Positions 46,190 through 56,176 are shown, counted from the stretch's first letter. The stretch is DNA of 64,000 nucleotides from an uncultured Eubacteriales bacterium (GCA_900316455.1 ONCX01000007.1:114208-178207), one strand, 5' to 3'. Program-made: numbers and translations. The notes: generated by a model from the sequence alone, not told the origin.

Positions 46190-46843
46190 ATGCCGTCTTT
46201 CAGATTTAAAGGAATTATTTTCGATATGGACGGAGTACTTGTTGACAGCGAGAAGCTTTATATGAGATTCTGGCAGGAATCATGTGCTTTCTTCGGGTAT
46301 GATCTGACGCCTGAAATGGCGCTCAGTCTCAGGAGTAACTCTGCTGAAACAGCCATACCTAAATTTATAGACTGGTTTGGAGAAACAGTTGATTATTATA
46401 AGATACGCGAACTCAGACGCAGGCTGATGGCTGATTTTATTGATAAAAACGGAGTTGAAATTAAACCCGGGGCAATTGAAATCTTTAGCTATTTAAAACA
46501 GAACGGTCTGAAAATTGCCCTTGCAACCGCTTCGCCGGTTAAAAGAGCCATTCACTACCTTGAACCTTACGGGCTATTTGATATGCTCGACGCTGTTGTT
46601 AGCGGTACGTCTGTAGCAAAAAGCAAGCCGGCTCCTGATATTTATATTGCTGCCGCGGAAAAGCTTGGTTTTTCTCCCTGTGAGTGCATCGCCGTTGAGG
46701 ACTCGCCGGCTGGAATTATTTCAGCCAAAACAGCCGGTTGTTTTACTGTAATGGTTCCGGATCTTACACCCGCAGACAATGAAATATCCGGATATGTCGA
46801 TTATCTTGCCGCTGACCTGAATGATATTATCAAAATTCTTTAA
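46190..46843 (+). CDS. HAD-family hydrolase (beta-phosphoglucomutase-like)
   Basis: 217 residues. HAD motif I FDMDGVLVDSEKLYMRF with both Asp residues, motif II in ALATASPVKRA, motif III Lys in KSKPAPDIYIAA and motif IV AVEDSPAGIISAKTAG. A helical cap follows motif I, as in phosphoglucomutase or phosphatase members; sugar-phosphate substrate is likely but not fixed. Start ATG 46190 gives the normal N-terminus; the nearest GGG is about 14 bases away. Its stop lies three bases from that of sigK on the other strand. Confidence 0.9.
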   Translation: MPSFRFKGIIFDMDGVLVDSEKLYMRFWQESCAFFGYDLTPEMALSLRSNSAETAIPKFIDWFGETVDYYKIRELRRRLMADFIDKNGVEIKPGAIEIFSYLKQNGLKIALATASPVKRAIHYLEPYGLFDMLDAVVSGTSVAKSKPAPDIYIAAAEKLGFSPCECIAVEDSPAGIISAKTAGCFTVMVPDLTPADNEISGYVDYLAADLNDIIKIL

Positions 46844-46846
46844 GAT

Positions 46847-47530
46847 TCAGATTTTACATCTGATATGTTCAATGATTTTCTTTTCAATTCTGCTCACATA
46901 TGAACGCGAAATATTCAATTTCGCCGCGATCTCACGCTGAGTCAGCGGTTTTTTTCCGTTAAGTCCATAGCGTTCCGTTATTATCATCCGCTCTGTTTCA
47001 TTAAGCTCTTCACGCACTATTTTTCTAAGTTTTTCGCATTTTATAGCAATATCTATGTCATCTGAAATTGTATCGTCAACCGATATAATATCCATAAGCG
47101 TAAGCACATTTCCATTCCTGTCAGTGTCAATAGGTTCGTTTACAGAAATGTCCAGCGCATTTTTCTTGCTGCTGCGGAGAAACATAAGTATTTCATTTTG
47201 AATACAGGTCGCTGCATATGATGAAAATTTCGAGCATTTTTCAGACCGGTACGTATCTACCGCTTTGATAAGCCCTATCGTGCCGATTGAGATTAAATCG
47301 TCTCCATCAGGAACTGCCGCGCAGTATTTTTTGCTTACGTGGGCAACAAGCCGAAGATTATGCTCTATAAGCTTTTGACGCGCAGCACGGTCTCCGGATT
47401 CCATCTGCTCTATGTATTTTCTTTCCTCTGCCGCTGAGAGTCTCGGTGGAAATCCCGAAATTGACGATACACTGAGAAAAAGGCTGTAAAGACTTTGCAG
47501 GGCGTCTGAAAGCATTATTATCAGGCTCAC
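46847..47530 (-). CDS. sigK: Sporulation sigma factor SigK
   Basis: 227 residues. FPPRLSAAEERKYIEQMESGD, IEHNLRLVAHVSKKY, GDDLISIGTIGLIKAV and LNISRSYVSRIEKKIIEH match sigma-K, including a hydrophobic N-terminal pro-like segment (about 1-25) removed when active in other species. Region 2 and region 4 are complete; no excision element splits the gene. Mother-cell sigma factor of late sporulation, so the organism is predicted to sporulate or descend from spore formers. GTG start with GGTGGT at eight bases. Converges with the HAD gene. Confidence 0.92.
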   Translation of the reverse strand: MSLIIMLSDALQSLYSLFLSVSSISGFPPRLSAAEERKYIEQMESGDRAARQKLIEHNLRLVAHVSKKYCAAVPDGDDLISIGTIGLIKAVDTYRSEKCSKFSSYAATCIQNEILMFLRSSKKNALDISVNEPIDTDRNGNVLTLMDIISVDDTISDDIDIAIKCEKLRKIVREELNETERMIITERYGLNGKKPLTQREIAAKLNISRSYVSRIEKKIIEHIRCKI

Positions 47531-47967
47531 TTGACAACACCACCAATAAATTCACCGTTTTCTATATTTTATTCTCCCTCTCCCCTTTTCGTGCATGTCC
47601 AAATTAAAAATTATGTATCAAAATCACATCCGGCTATTTTACGGTATAACAAGGCAATTTTGCGGACGACCCTTTTGGGATCCCCTTTGATCTGAAGCAA
47701 AAAGACAGCCGTGTGATTGTTTGCACCACCTGCGCTTTTTTTACTTTTACCTCTTATACGGTATTTTTACCGGATGTGAACAGACACTGCCCGACGCACG
47801 GCGTAAATATTGTTTTTCACTGAAAGAAAAGCAATATTTAAAATCCCAAAAGGGAATTTCTTGTGCCTGCAAAATTATTATCTGCATTATTCGCTCCTTT
47901 ATTCTGTTCTGAATAAAAAAAATTTATTAATTTTTACCGGATTTTGCCTGAAATAAAGAATTTATCC
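47531..47967. other. Intergenic region between sigK and glgA
   Basis: Without a credible gene. CCCTTTTGGGAT near 47671 and its reverse complement ATCCCAAAAGGG near 47844 form a distant inverted pair, each itself nearly palindromic (TCCCTTTTGGGA-like). A 63-codon frame at 47721-47912 has no Shine-Dalgarno and unnatural composition. Confidence 0.5.
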
Positions 47968-47996
47968 TTGAAATATCACGCATAACATGTTAAAAT
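47968..47996 (+). promoter_or_regulatory. Promoter of glgA
   Basis: TTGAAA, 17 bases, TAAAAT; 60 bp before ATG 48057. Confidence 0.72.
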
Positions 47997-48056
47997 GAAT
48001 TTGTAAACTGATTACTTTAAGTAATTGGAAATCAACACATCTTAGGAGGACGAAAT

Positions 48057-49529
48057 ATGAGCAATATTTTGTTTGTAGGCTCGGAATGTGATCCGTTTGT
48101 CAAAACAGGCGGTCTTGCCGACGTTATGTCCGCTCTCCCCAGAGCGCTCGCAAATCAGGGAGATCTGGACGTTCGCGTAATTCTGCCAAGATACACATGT
48201 ATTCCTGAGCATTTCCGCAACAACATGACCTATGTGACCCATTTTTATATGGACTTCACACGCGACTGCCATATGTATTATGTAGGTCTGATGGAGTACT
48301 GGTGGAACGGCGTTAGATTCTATTTCATCGACAACGAGTATTTCTTCGGCAGAGGCAATCCTTACACTGATATGGCTGGCGACATTGTGCCTTTCATTTT
48401 CTTCTCAAAGGCTGTCCTTGCTTCAATGTGCGCTATCGGATTCCATCCCGACGTTATTCATTGTCACGACTGGCAAGCCGCTCTGGTTCCGGTTTATCTG
48501 CATACAGTATATGAGGGCAATCCTTTCTACAACGGCACAAAGACTGTTCTTACTATTCACAACCTGCATTTCCAGGGTATTGCAAATATAGATACAGTCA
48601 AGTATCACTCCAATATTCCTGAGTACGCGTTCTCCCCCGATCGCCTTGAGTTCAACGCTGACGCAAACATCATGAAGGGCGGAATTGTTTACTCAAACTT
48701 CGTTACAACAGTCAGCCACACATACGCAAATGAAATCAGAACTCCTGAATATGGCGAGGCTCTCGAGGGTGTTCTGAACGATTACGCGTACAAGCTTGGC
48801 GGCATTGTCAACGGCGTTGATTATGACGTTTATAATCCCGGTACCGACTGGTACATCTATGACAGATACGGTGTGGATAATTTCCCCGACGCAAAACGCT
48901 GGAACAAGGAGAAGCTTCAGGCAGAGCTTGGTCTTGAAAGAAATGTAAACAAGTTCATGATTGGCATTATCTCCCGTCTCACTGATCAGAAGGGTCTTGA
49001 CCTTGTAAATGAAGTCATGAACCGCATTGTGGACGACCACACTCAGGTTGTTATTATCGGTACTGGCGACAAGAAGTATGAGGAAGCTTTCAGAAATTAC
49101 GAGAATTATCACAGAGGAAGAGTCTGCTCCAACATCATGTATTCAAATGAGAGAGCGCACAAGCTCTATGCCGCTGCCGACGCCATTCTCGTTCCGTCGC
49201 GCTTTGAGCCGTGCGGTCTGACACAGCTCATCGCAATGAGATACGGCACTGTGCCTATCGTTCGTGAAACAGGCGGTCTGAGAGACACGGTTCAGCCCTA
49301 CAACGGCTTCGATCATACCGGTACAGGCTTCACATTCTATGAATACAACTCCGAGATTATGCTCAAGGTTATCAACTACGCAAAGCAGATATTCTTTGAG
49401 GATCGCTTCGGCTGGGAATGCATCGCAAGACGTGGCATGGAATCCGACTTCTCATGGTATCGTTCCGCCGGGGCTTATGAGCCAGTGGTAATTAACGCCT
49501 TTATTCCCGTTAATCTGATTACTGAATAA
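48057..49529 (+). CDS. glgA: Glycogen synthase (GT5)
   Basis: 490 residues. N-terminal KTGGLADVMSALPRAL (glucosyl donor binding), DVIHCHDWQAALVPVYL, TIHNLHFQG, INGVDYDVYNP-like segment, GIISRLTDQKGLDLV and C-terminal PSRFEPCGLTQLIAMRYGTVPIVRETGGLRDT. Uses ADP-glucose to lengthen alpha-1,4-glucan. AGGAGG lies before ATG. No glgBCD neighbours, unlike many operons. The codon usage is more optimised than surrounding genes, suggesting high expression. Confidence 0.96.
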   Translation: MSNILFVGSECDPFVKTGGLADVMSALPRALANQGDLDVRVILPRYTCIPEHFRNNMTYVTHFYMDFTRDCHMYYVGLMEYWWNGVRFYFIDNEYFFGRGNPYTDMAGDIVPFIFFSKAVLASMCAIGFHPDVIHCHDWQAALVPVYLHTVYEGNPFYNGTKTVLTIHNLHFQGIANIDTVKYHSNIPEYAFSPDRLEFNADANIMKGGIVYSNFVTTVSHTYANEIRTPEYGEALEGVLNDYAYKLGGIVNGVDYDVYNPGTDWYIYDRYGVDNFPDAKRWNKEKLQAELGLERNVNKFMIGIISRLTDQKGLDLVNEVMNRIVDDHTQVVIIGTGDKKYEEAFRNYENYHRGRVCSNIMYSNERAHKLYAAADAILVPSRFEPCGLTQLIAMRYGTVPIVRETGGLRDTVQPYNGFDHTGTGFTFYEYNSEIMLKVINYAKQIFFEDRFGWECIARRGMESDFSWYRSAGAYEPVVINAFIPVNLITE

Positions 49530-49535
49530 AAATCT

Positions 49536-49580
49536 AAAATCCCCTGCTTGTAATTAGGATAATTACAAACAGGGGATTTT
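49536..49580 (+). terminator. Terminator after glgA
   Basis: AAAATCCCCTG.TTGTAATTA pairs with TAATTACAA.CAGGGGATTTT; a stem of about 20 bp with T-rich end; may also serve the converging gene. Confidence 0.93.
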
Positions 49581-49590
49581 GTTTTATCTA

Positions 49591-50865
49591 TCACCAAACA
49601 GTTACATTACATACCGCTTCCTGACCGCTGCTGGCTATTGCCCTTACACATGTTTTGCCGGGTCTTATTCCGGTGACATTTCCCTCAAGAGTAATCTTAG
49701 CTGTCGTCGGGTCATCGGAAACAAATCTAACGTAATCTGTAGACTTGTCAGGCGACATTTCAGCATTCAATACAAACGATTCGCCTACATTTATCTCACA
49801 TGAGTTAATATCCAATGTAAGCAACTCACAAGGCACAATTTCATCGCCTATTGATTTTTCGTACCAGCTTTTTGTTAAGAATGATTTTTCCGGATAGTGA
49901 TCAAGCGTTTCAAAAATATATCCTTTGCTTTTAAGATACGGAATAATTATATCAAGCGCTCCGGGTGTGCATTCCTTGTCATGCATAAGAACAATATTAG
50001 ATTCATGACTCATATTTGCAAGCACATTAGCAGCAGACTGCTGTGCTGTTAGTTCTTTTCCCTCCGAATCATGACTTGATGACGTCCAGTCAAAAGCACG
50101 ATAGCCAAGGTCATCGATGCCGCTTACCATTCTTCTCATTTCAAGCATTTTTGCAATATGGTTGCTTGTACCTCCGGGAAAACGTATTATATTCGGGCGC
50201 GTATCTGTGTACATTTCGACAATATCAGCGAGCTTTTCAAGGTCTGCAAAATAGCTGTATTGAGATCTGTAACATATACCAAACGAATGGCTGTATGTGT
50301 GCAGAGCGACAAGATGACCCTCATCATGCATTCGTTTTGTCAATTTGATATTATATGTGTTTACCACGAAAAATGTCGCCTTGACGTCATGGTTTTTCAG
50401 CTTTTTAAGAATGATTGCGCTATAATTCAGCGGTCCGTCGTCAATAGTTATATAAACTGTCTTTCGGACTGCAACATGACATTGAGCGCGTCTTCCGAAT
50501 TCATTCTCAGCAGTCAGATCACATTCGCCTATCCCCACTCCGCTTACAGTGCCGTCTGATGTAACCGAAGCTATACCGTTATCAGATGAATGCCATGAAA
50601 TGTTTTCACCTCCGATTGCGTTTAGCTTTTTTGTCAAGCCGAATCCTATTTCTATATCAGTATCGCTCAAAGAGACATCAACCGGAATAACTTCTTCAAC
50701 CTGCTCTGAAACAATGTCAGCAACCGATTGTGTATCCGGTTCTTCACCTGACTTACCGCATGAAACGAGAACTGCAACAATACATATAATTGCTACAGTT
50801 ATTAATAATAGTAAAGCCGTTTTGCGATTAATCTCCCATGTGATTTTTTTACTTCTATTCATCAT
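49591..50865 (-). CDS. Polysaccharide deacetylase lipoprotein with Big2 domains
   Basis: 424 residues. A basic start and helix (about 14-34) end in VLVSCGKS, a good lipobox, so the mature protein is likely lipid-anchored. An Ig-like Big2 repeat (about 60-130; ISWHSSDNGIASVTSDGTVSGVG) precedes the NodB deacetylase (about 133-310) with VYITIDDGPLNYS, LHTYSHSFG and IRFPGGTSN. A second Big2-like domain ends the protein. It should remove N-acetyl groups from peptidoglycan or another surface glycan. Lies 69 bp after mfd. No strong Shine-Dalgarno before ATG 50865 or the next ATG. Confidence 0.92.
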   Translation of the reverse strand: MMNRSKKITWEINRKTALLLLITVAIICIVAVLVSCGKSGEEPDTQSVADIVSEQVEEVIPVDVSLSDTDIEIGFGLTKKLNAIGGENISWHSSDNGIASVTSDGTVSGVGIGECDLTAENEFGRRAQCHVAVRKTVYITIDDGPLNYSAIILKKLKNHDVKATFFVVNTYNIKLTKRMHDEGHLVALHTYSHSFGICYRSQYSYFADLEKLADIVEMYTDTRPNIIRFPGGTSNHIAKMLEMRRMVSGIDDLGYRAFDWTSSSHDSEGKELTAQQSAANVLANMSHESNIVLMHDKECTPGALDIIIPYLKSKGYIFETLDHYPEKSFLTKSWYEKSIGDEIVPCELLTLDINSCEINVGESFVLNAEMSPDKSTDYVRFVSDDPTTAKITLEGNVTGIRPGKTCVRAIASSGQEAVCNVTVW

Positions 50866-50934
50866 CAGACCAGCCTCTCAATTAATTACATGATAAATTA
50901 TATATCCATGCTAATTAATTGTCAATACAATGAA

Positions 50935-53900
50935 TTATTTTGAACTGAGCGCACTGAGAATTTCCTCCATGTTTTCAGCCGCGCTTTTTTCGGGATTAAC
51001 CTTCACTGATATATAAGGAGGTTCTTTATCGACAATAGTCACCCTGCGGGGCAGCTTTTCAGAAAGCTTTGCGAAAACCTCTATATCTATTTTTTTGCTG
51101 TAAAGCAAATATCTTTCGTCTGACTGGCGAATCTCATGGATTCCGGCATTCGCGGCGGCACTGCGAAGCTTTGAAACCGTTATCAATCCCAATACCGCCT
51201 TTGGCGGCTCGCCGAAACGGTCGATAAGCTCGTCTATAACATCCATCGCGTCTTCATCATTTCGCACCGATATGTGGGCTTCTATGCGGATATCGACAAG
51301 ACATTCCACGTCCTGAGCGGTCGGCGCTTCTCCCTTTGCGCTGCGGACGGCGGCACTGAGCATCTTCATGTACATATCATAGCCCACGCTCTCTACCTGA
51401 CCTGACTGGTCGCTGCCAAGCAGATTGCCTGCTCCACGGATCTGAAGGTCGCGCATGGCTATCTTTATGCCTGAACCGAATTCGGTAAATTCACGTATAG
51501 CCTGCAAACGCTTGCTCGCCGTTTCTGTAAGCGATTTGAACGGAGGCACTGTCAGATACGCATAAGCTCTGCGCGAGCTTCTTCCCACGCGTCCCCTTAT
51601 CTGATGAAGCTGTGCAAGTCCAAAATTGCAGGCATTCTCTATGATAAGGGTGTTGCAGTTTGGAATGTCAACGCCAGTTTCAATGATTGTGGTACACACA
51701 AGAATATCAGCCTCATGATCGAGAAGCTTTCGCCATACTTCGCTGAGAGCGTCCTCATTCATCTGACCGTGACCCACTACAACGCGTGCTTCAGGAGCCA
51801 TTTTTGACACACGTTCAGCTGTGCGCTCGATATCCTCTATCTTGTTATGCAGATAGAATACCTGCCCCCCGCGTCGGAGTTCTCTGTGTATTGCTTCTGA
51901 AATCATTCCGTCGTCATGATCTATGATGTAGGTCTGCACAGGATGTCTGTCCTGCGGTGGTTCGTCAAGCGACGAAATATCTCTTAGTCCGCTCATTGCC
52001 ATATTAAGCGTGCGCGGAATGGGTGTTGCTGAAAGCGTCAGGATATCAACCGCCGGATATCTTTCCTTGAATTTCTCTTTCTGAGCGACTCCGAAGCGCT
52101 GTTCCTCGTCGATGATGGCAAGTCCAAGGTCATTGAATTCGACGTTTTTCTGTATAAGCTTATGAGTGCCTATTATGAGATCAATGTCCCCACGCTTTAG
52201 TCTGCGAAGTATCTCCTCCTGCTGTTTGCTGGAGCGGAAACGCGAAAGCAGTTCAATCCGGAACGGATATGCGTCAAACCTGCTTGCCGCTGTCTGGAAA
52301 TGCTGCCACGCAAGAATCGTCGTCGGTACAAGAATAGCACACTGACGTCCCTCAATCATACACTTGAAGGCTGCGCGGAGAGCCACCTCCGTCTTTCCGA
52401 ATCCAACGTCGCCGCAAAGAAGCCTATCCATTGGAGTGGGACGTTCCATATCTTTTTTTATTTCGTCCGCGGCTTTAAGCTGATCGAAGGTTTCAGGATA
52501 TTCAAATCTGTCCTCAAATTCTCGCTGCCATTCCGTATCCGCGTCGAACGCATATCCCTTTGCCTTCATGCGCTCGGCGTAAATCTTTACCAGCTTGTCG
52601 GCAATATCCGCAACATGACTGCGGACACGGCGCTTCTGCCTGTTCCACTCGTCCGTTCCTAAACGGTTAATCTTTACAGTAGCTCCTTCCCTGCCGCCAA
52701 CATATTTGCTCACCATGTCGAGCTGTGTTATCGGAACATATAAAACGTCGCTCCTGTCATAATTGATCTTGATAAAATCCTTTGAAACGCCGTCCGATTT
52801 GATCTTCTGTATTCCGCCGAATATGCCCACGCCGTATGATGAATGAACGACATAATCGCCGATGTTAAGCTCATTTAAATTCTGAAGGTCAAGGGAGTTT
52901 TTCTTTTTGTGTGTTTTTGGTTTTTCCGACGCGGGATTGACATATCTTCCCCACGAAATAAGGACTATTCCGGCGGAGAAGTATTCAAATCCTCCGGATA
53001 GACCGCCTTCCGATATTGTAATTCCTTTTATCGGCGGCATTTGCGGCGAATTATCCATTGTGACGTTAAGACCGGCTTTTTTCAGATCGTCATAAAGACC
53101 CTCGCACGAGCGCGGAGTTCCGCCAAGCAGAATGATTGCATTGCCTCCTCCGAGCAGCGCTCTTAGTTCCTCGATAAGATCGGAGGTCTTGCCGCTCCAT
53201 ACAGGGTGCTGTCTGGCATTTACGTTTATCAGTGCTTGCAGATCATACTCATATCCGCCGCGTGTAAATGTTTCGAAATACAAAGCCTTAGACAGCTTGG
53301 CAATAAATTCACCATATGACAAGGTGAATTTATCCATTCCTTTGCAGAGAATTCCATCGGTCATGAGATTTTTTATCTCTTCATTTATGAATGCTTCGCT
53401 GTTCTTCATTTTTTCCTGAACAGCTATATGCTCACTGACAATTGTCAGGCTGTTTTTTGGCATATAGTCAAATATTGTCGCCTCATAACTGCAGAGCATA
53501 GATATATACCTGTCTGCTGAACCGCAATTTACTCCTGCTTCCAGATCGTCAGCCTCTCGCAGCAGCCTTTCCTTTGCGACGGCTGAAGCCTTGCCCCTGA
53601 GAGATCTGGCGAGTGTGCGTATCTTTCCGGCAAGAGCTGAATTATCGGTTATAATAAGCTCCGCCGCCGGAAGAAGATGTATTTCTTCAACAGGCTCTAT
53701 ACTGCGCTGTGTTTCAATATCGAAATACTGAAGGGTGTCCACCGTATCGCCCCAGAAATCAGCACGGATAGGATTCGGGGAATCCGGCGGGTAAAAATCC
53801 AGAATTCCGCCTCTTAATGAAAACTGCCCGGCTGTTTCAACCATATCGCAACGTTCGTACCCGGCTGCCGAAAGAGCTGTCACGCACGAATCAACAGAAA

Positions 53901-54345
53901 TCTCACTGCCAGAGCTTATAGTAATCATTCTCTCCTGAAGTTCTTCCGGCGGTATGGTGAACTGTGACGCACCGTCGGCACAGACCACGGCTACATCGAA
54001 TTCCTCTTTGATAATGTGGCTGAGTGTCTCGATTCTGCTTCGTTCATAATCATGGGAACGTCCCGCGAGGGGACGAAGCTCTATATCCCTTGCAGGGCAA
54101 AAATACGCCCTTAATCCCATTTTTGTCAGATCATCGCAAAGGCGGACGGCTTCGGATTCATCGGAAGCGATGTAGAGTATCTTCCGTCCGAGAGATTTGC
54201 TTATCGCAGCGGTAAAGTGATTTTTGTGTATTCCGGCGAGTCCCGTTATCGCTGCGGGAAGGCGGTGATTCTTTATGCTGTTGATTAATGATTTGTACTC
54301 CTCCATCATTTCAGCAATGGAAGGAACAAAACCTAAATTATTCAT
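50935..54345 (-). CDS. mfd: Transcription-repair coupling factor
   Basis: 1136 residues, the usual length. UvrB-like N-terminal part (about 1-440), RNA polymerase-interacting domain with YVVHSSYGVGIFGGIQK near 478, then the RecG-like motor: CGDVGFGKTEVALRAAF, LVPTTILAWQH, IDEEQRFGV, LSATPIPRTLNMAMSG and IRGRVGRSSRRAYAYL, ending in a TRCF C-terminal domain. Removes stalled RNA polymerase and recruits UvrA. Follows pth in most Firmicutes; here an acyltransferase-lysozyme gene lies between. Confidence 0.97.
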   Translation of the reverse strand: MNNLGFVPSIAEMMEEYKSLINSIKNHRLPAAITGLAGIHKNHFTAAISKSLGRKILYIASDESEAVRLCDDLTKMGLRAYFCPARDIELRPLAGRSHDYERSRIETLSHIIKEEFDVAVVCADGASQFTIPPEELQERMITISSGSEISVDSCVTALSAAGYERCDMVETAGQFSLRGGILDFYPPDSPNPIRADFWGDTVDTLQYFDIETQRSIEPVEEIHLLPAAELIITDNSALAGKIRTLARSLRGKASAVAKERLLREADDLEAGVNCGSADRYISMLCSYEATIFDYMPKNSLTIVSEHIAVQEKMKNSEAFINEEIKNLMTDGILCKGMDKFTLSYGEFIAKLSKALYFETFTRGGYEYDLQALINVNARQHPVWSGKTSDLIEELRALLGGGNAIILLGGTPRSCEGLYDDLKKAGLNVTMDNSPQMPPIKGITISEGGLSGGFEYFSAGIVLISWGRYVNPASEKPKTHKKKNSLDLQNLNELNIGDYVVHSSYGVGIFGGIQKIKSDGVSKDFIKINYDRSDVLYVPITQLDMVSKYVGGREGATVKINRLGTDEWNRQKRRVRSHVADIADKLVKIYAERMKAKGYAFDADTEWQREFEDRFEYPETFDQLKAADEIKKDMERPTPMDRLLCGDVGFGKTEVALRAAFKCMIEGRQCAILVPTTILAWQHFQTAASRFDAYPFRIELLSRFRSSKQQEEILRRLKRGDIDLIIGTHKLIQKNVEFNDLGLAIIDEEQRFGVAQKEKFKERYPAVDILTLSATPIPRTLNMAMSGLRDISSLDEPPQDRHPVQTYIIDHDDGMISEAIHRELRRGGQVFYLHNKIEDIERTAERVSKMAPEARVVVGHGQMNEDALSEVWRKLLDHEADILVCTTIIETGVDIPNCNTLIIENACNFGLAQLHQIRGRVGRSSRRAYAYLTVPPFKSLTETASKRLQAIREFTEFGSGIKIAMRDLQIRGAGNLLGSDQSGQVESVGYDMYMKMLSAAVRSAKGEAPTAQDVECLVDIRIEAHISVRNDEDAMDVIDELIDRFGEPPKAVLGLITVSKLRSAAANAGIHEIRQSDERYLLYSKKIDIEVFAKLSEKLPRRVTIVDKEPPYISVKVNPEKSAAENMEEILSALSSK

Positions 54346-54391
54346 TCAGTAGGTTTCCTCCGTTTTATTAAATGCGAGTGTAATGAAACTT

Positions 54392-56176
54392 TTAATTTTC
54401 AATAAAGCTCTTCCATTCCTCTTCTGTACCCATAAAAACATTCAGATCAATAAAGGTTTCCTCTCCGTCGTACCCGTTCAGCTTTCCTCTGTTTGAGTAC
54501 TGCCAGAACTTCCAGTTTCCCTTCGGAGGGTCAGTAATGACGTTCCGGAGCCATACGTCGTAGCCGTCAAAGTGCTGATAGACATATTGCAGATAGGTAT
54601 TCTCGGTTACATACAGCATTGGTCGCTTTCCATAATGCTGTTCGAGGGCTTCAAGAAGCTCTTTCAGCTCCGGTACAACCTTCTCCGCCGGAAGAGGATG
54701 TTTTTCGTAGCTGCCATAGTATTCCAGATCGACGACCGGAGCCAGCGCGTTCTCTTTGACAGGAACAGTGGAAATGAAATGCTCTGCCTGTGCCTTTCCG
54801 CTGCTCTCAAAGCTGAAAAAGTGATAAGCTCCGGCAGCTATGCCGGTTTCGGAAACGGAACTCCAGTTTTTAGCAAAACGTTTATCATTGTGTCCGCTGC
54901 CCTCTGTCGCCTTGATATAAGCAAATCTGACATTTTGTTTTTCGAGCTGCTTCCAGTCGATTTCGCCCTGATATGACGAAACGTCAACGCCCTTGACGGG
55001 ATAATGACGCGCATAGACATTATTCGGAATAACAGCTCCGATGTAGGCTGCGTAAAGGATTCCCGCGCCGGAAAGCAGAACTGCCGCGCAAACTGCAACG
55101 CATGTCCTCGGACGTTTTTTTATCAAATCCTTCGGCATACGAAAGCTGCCATTGAGCGCGGGTAAGTATTTATCAGAAAGGTAAAACGGTATAAGCGTGA
55201 TAACGGCTGTAAGAATCAGGTAAAACGGCATCTTGAAGGCTGCCGTATTCAAAAAGCTCCAATGCAGAGCTTCATACGCAAGCATATTGAAATAATGTAT
55301 ATACGCTATCACGGGACCGCCTATCATGAAATATACCATGGAATGTCTGCCGATATACATAAGCAGCTTAATCAGGCAGTGTCCGGTGGGGACGGTATTG
55401 GCAAGGAAAATCATAAACAGAATGCCGGTAATAAAAAGAGGAACTGATACGAACGGAGAGTGAAATGTATTGTTTGCGACTATAATCCTGACATTTTCCA
55501 CTCCAAGTGTAAGACCGAAAACCGTTGCTAAAGTGAAAAAGACTATGCCGGAAATCAAGGTGTGCTTTAGCTTGAAATCGAATTTTGATATGAGCCCGTT
55601 ACGCTTTGCACAGTAGCCAATAATATAAAACAGAAAGCATATAAAAGCTGTATCCCAATTCCACAGTCTGATGATCTTAGGACGGATAACGGCATATCCC
55701 ACAGCGGCAAGTATTATTCCGGCAGCGATCATGGGAAGCGGTTTGTCACGGCATATTTTATTTATTAGCATGAACAAAAGCGAGCATACAACTAATATCG
55801 AGAAAAAATTGCCGACGGGTTTTAAAAGAAACGAAATCAGTGTATCATACAGCCATTCTGGAATTTTTGATGGGTGAAGTATCAGACCAGCTACTATCTT
55901 CAAAGATAACGTCGTCAGACTGAAACAGAACATCAGCTTGAGAAGAAGTTCTTTCAGCACTTTATTATAGAGAAAATCAGCAATCGAGCCGCCGTAGTTT
56001 TTTGTAAAATATCCCGTAAGAACAAAAAAACAGGGCAGTGTAAACGGAGCAATATACAGGAGCAGTACATCAGAAGTTCCGGGAACATGAACTAAAATTA
56101 CACATAAAGAGCATATTCCCCTGATAACGTCCCCCCACGTTTCGCGCTTTTTTTGAATGGCTTCCCCATTGTTCAT
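54392..56176 (-). CDS. Acyltransferase-3 / GH25 lysozyme fusion protein
   Basis: 594 residues. The first 340 form an acyltransferase family 3 membrane domain with about ten helices: WGDVIRGICSLCVILVH (conserved R and H), FTLPCFFVLTGYFTKNYGG and a lipid-like motif later. One more helix (about 358-378) leads outside, where a GH25 muramidase domain (about 395-590) has GVDVSSYQGEIDWKQL, FAYIKATEGSG, PVVDLEYYG (catalytic DxE) and WKFWQYSNRGKLNG. Both halves appear intact. OatA-type acetyltransferases carry an SGNH domain at this place; here a lysozyme does. Good Shine-Dalgarno (GGAGGAG). It sits between pth and mfd. Confidence 0.93.
   Translation of the reverse strand: MNNGEAIQKKRETWGDVIRGICSLCVILVHVPGTSDVLLLYIAPFTLPCFFVLTGYFTKNYGGSIADFLYNKVLKELLLKLMFCFSLTTLSLKIVAGLILHPSKIPEWLYDTLISFLLKPVGNFFSILVVCSLLFMLINKICRDKPLPMIAAGIILAAVGYAVIRPKIIRLWNWDTAFICFLFYIIGYCAKRNGLISKFDFKLKHTLISGIVFFTLATVFGLTLGVENVRIIVANNTFHSPFVSVPLFITGILFMIFLANTVPTGHCLIKLLMYIGRHSMVYFMIGGPVIAYIHYFNMLAYEALHWSFLNTAAFKMPFYLILTAVITLIPFYLSDKYLPALNGSFRMPKDLIKKRPRTCVAVCAAVLLSGAGILYAAYIGAVIPNNVYARHYPVKGVDVSSYQGEIDWKQLEKQNVRFAYIKATEGSGHNDKRFAKNWSSVSETGIAAGAYHFFSFESSGKAQAEHFISTVPVKENALAPVVDLEYYGSYEKHPLPAEKVVPELKELLEALEQHYGKRPMLYVTENTYLQYVYQHFDGYDVWLRNVITDPPKGNWKFWQYSNRGKLNGYDGEETFIDLNVFMGTEEEWKSFIEN

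Noticed and set aside
46847-47530. skin-type element splitting sigK
   Set aside because: The frame is continuous through all sigma regions.
47721-47912. Small ORF of 63 codons between sigK and glgA
   Set aside because: No Shine-Dalgarno, no promoter, composition unlike real proteins.
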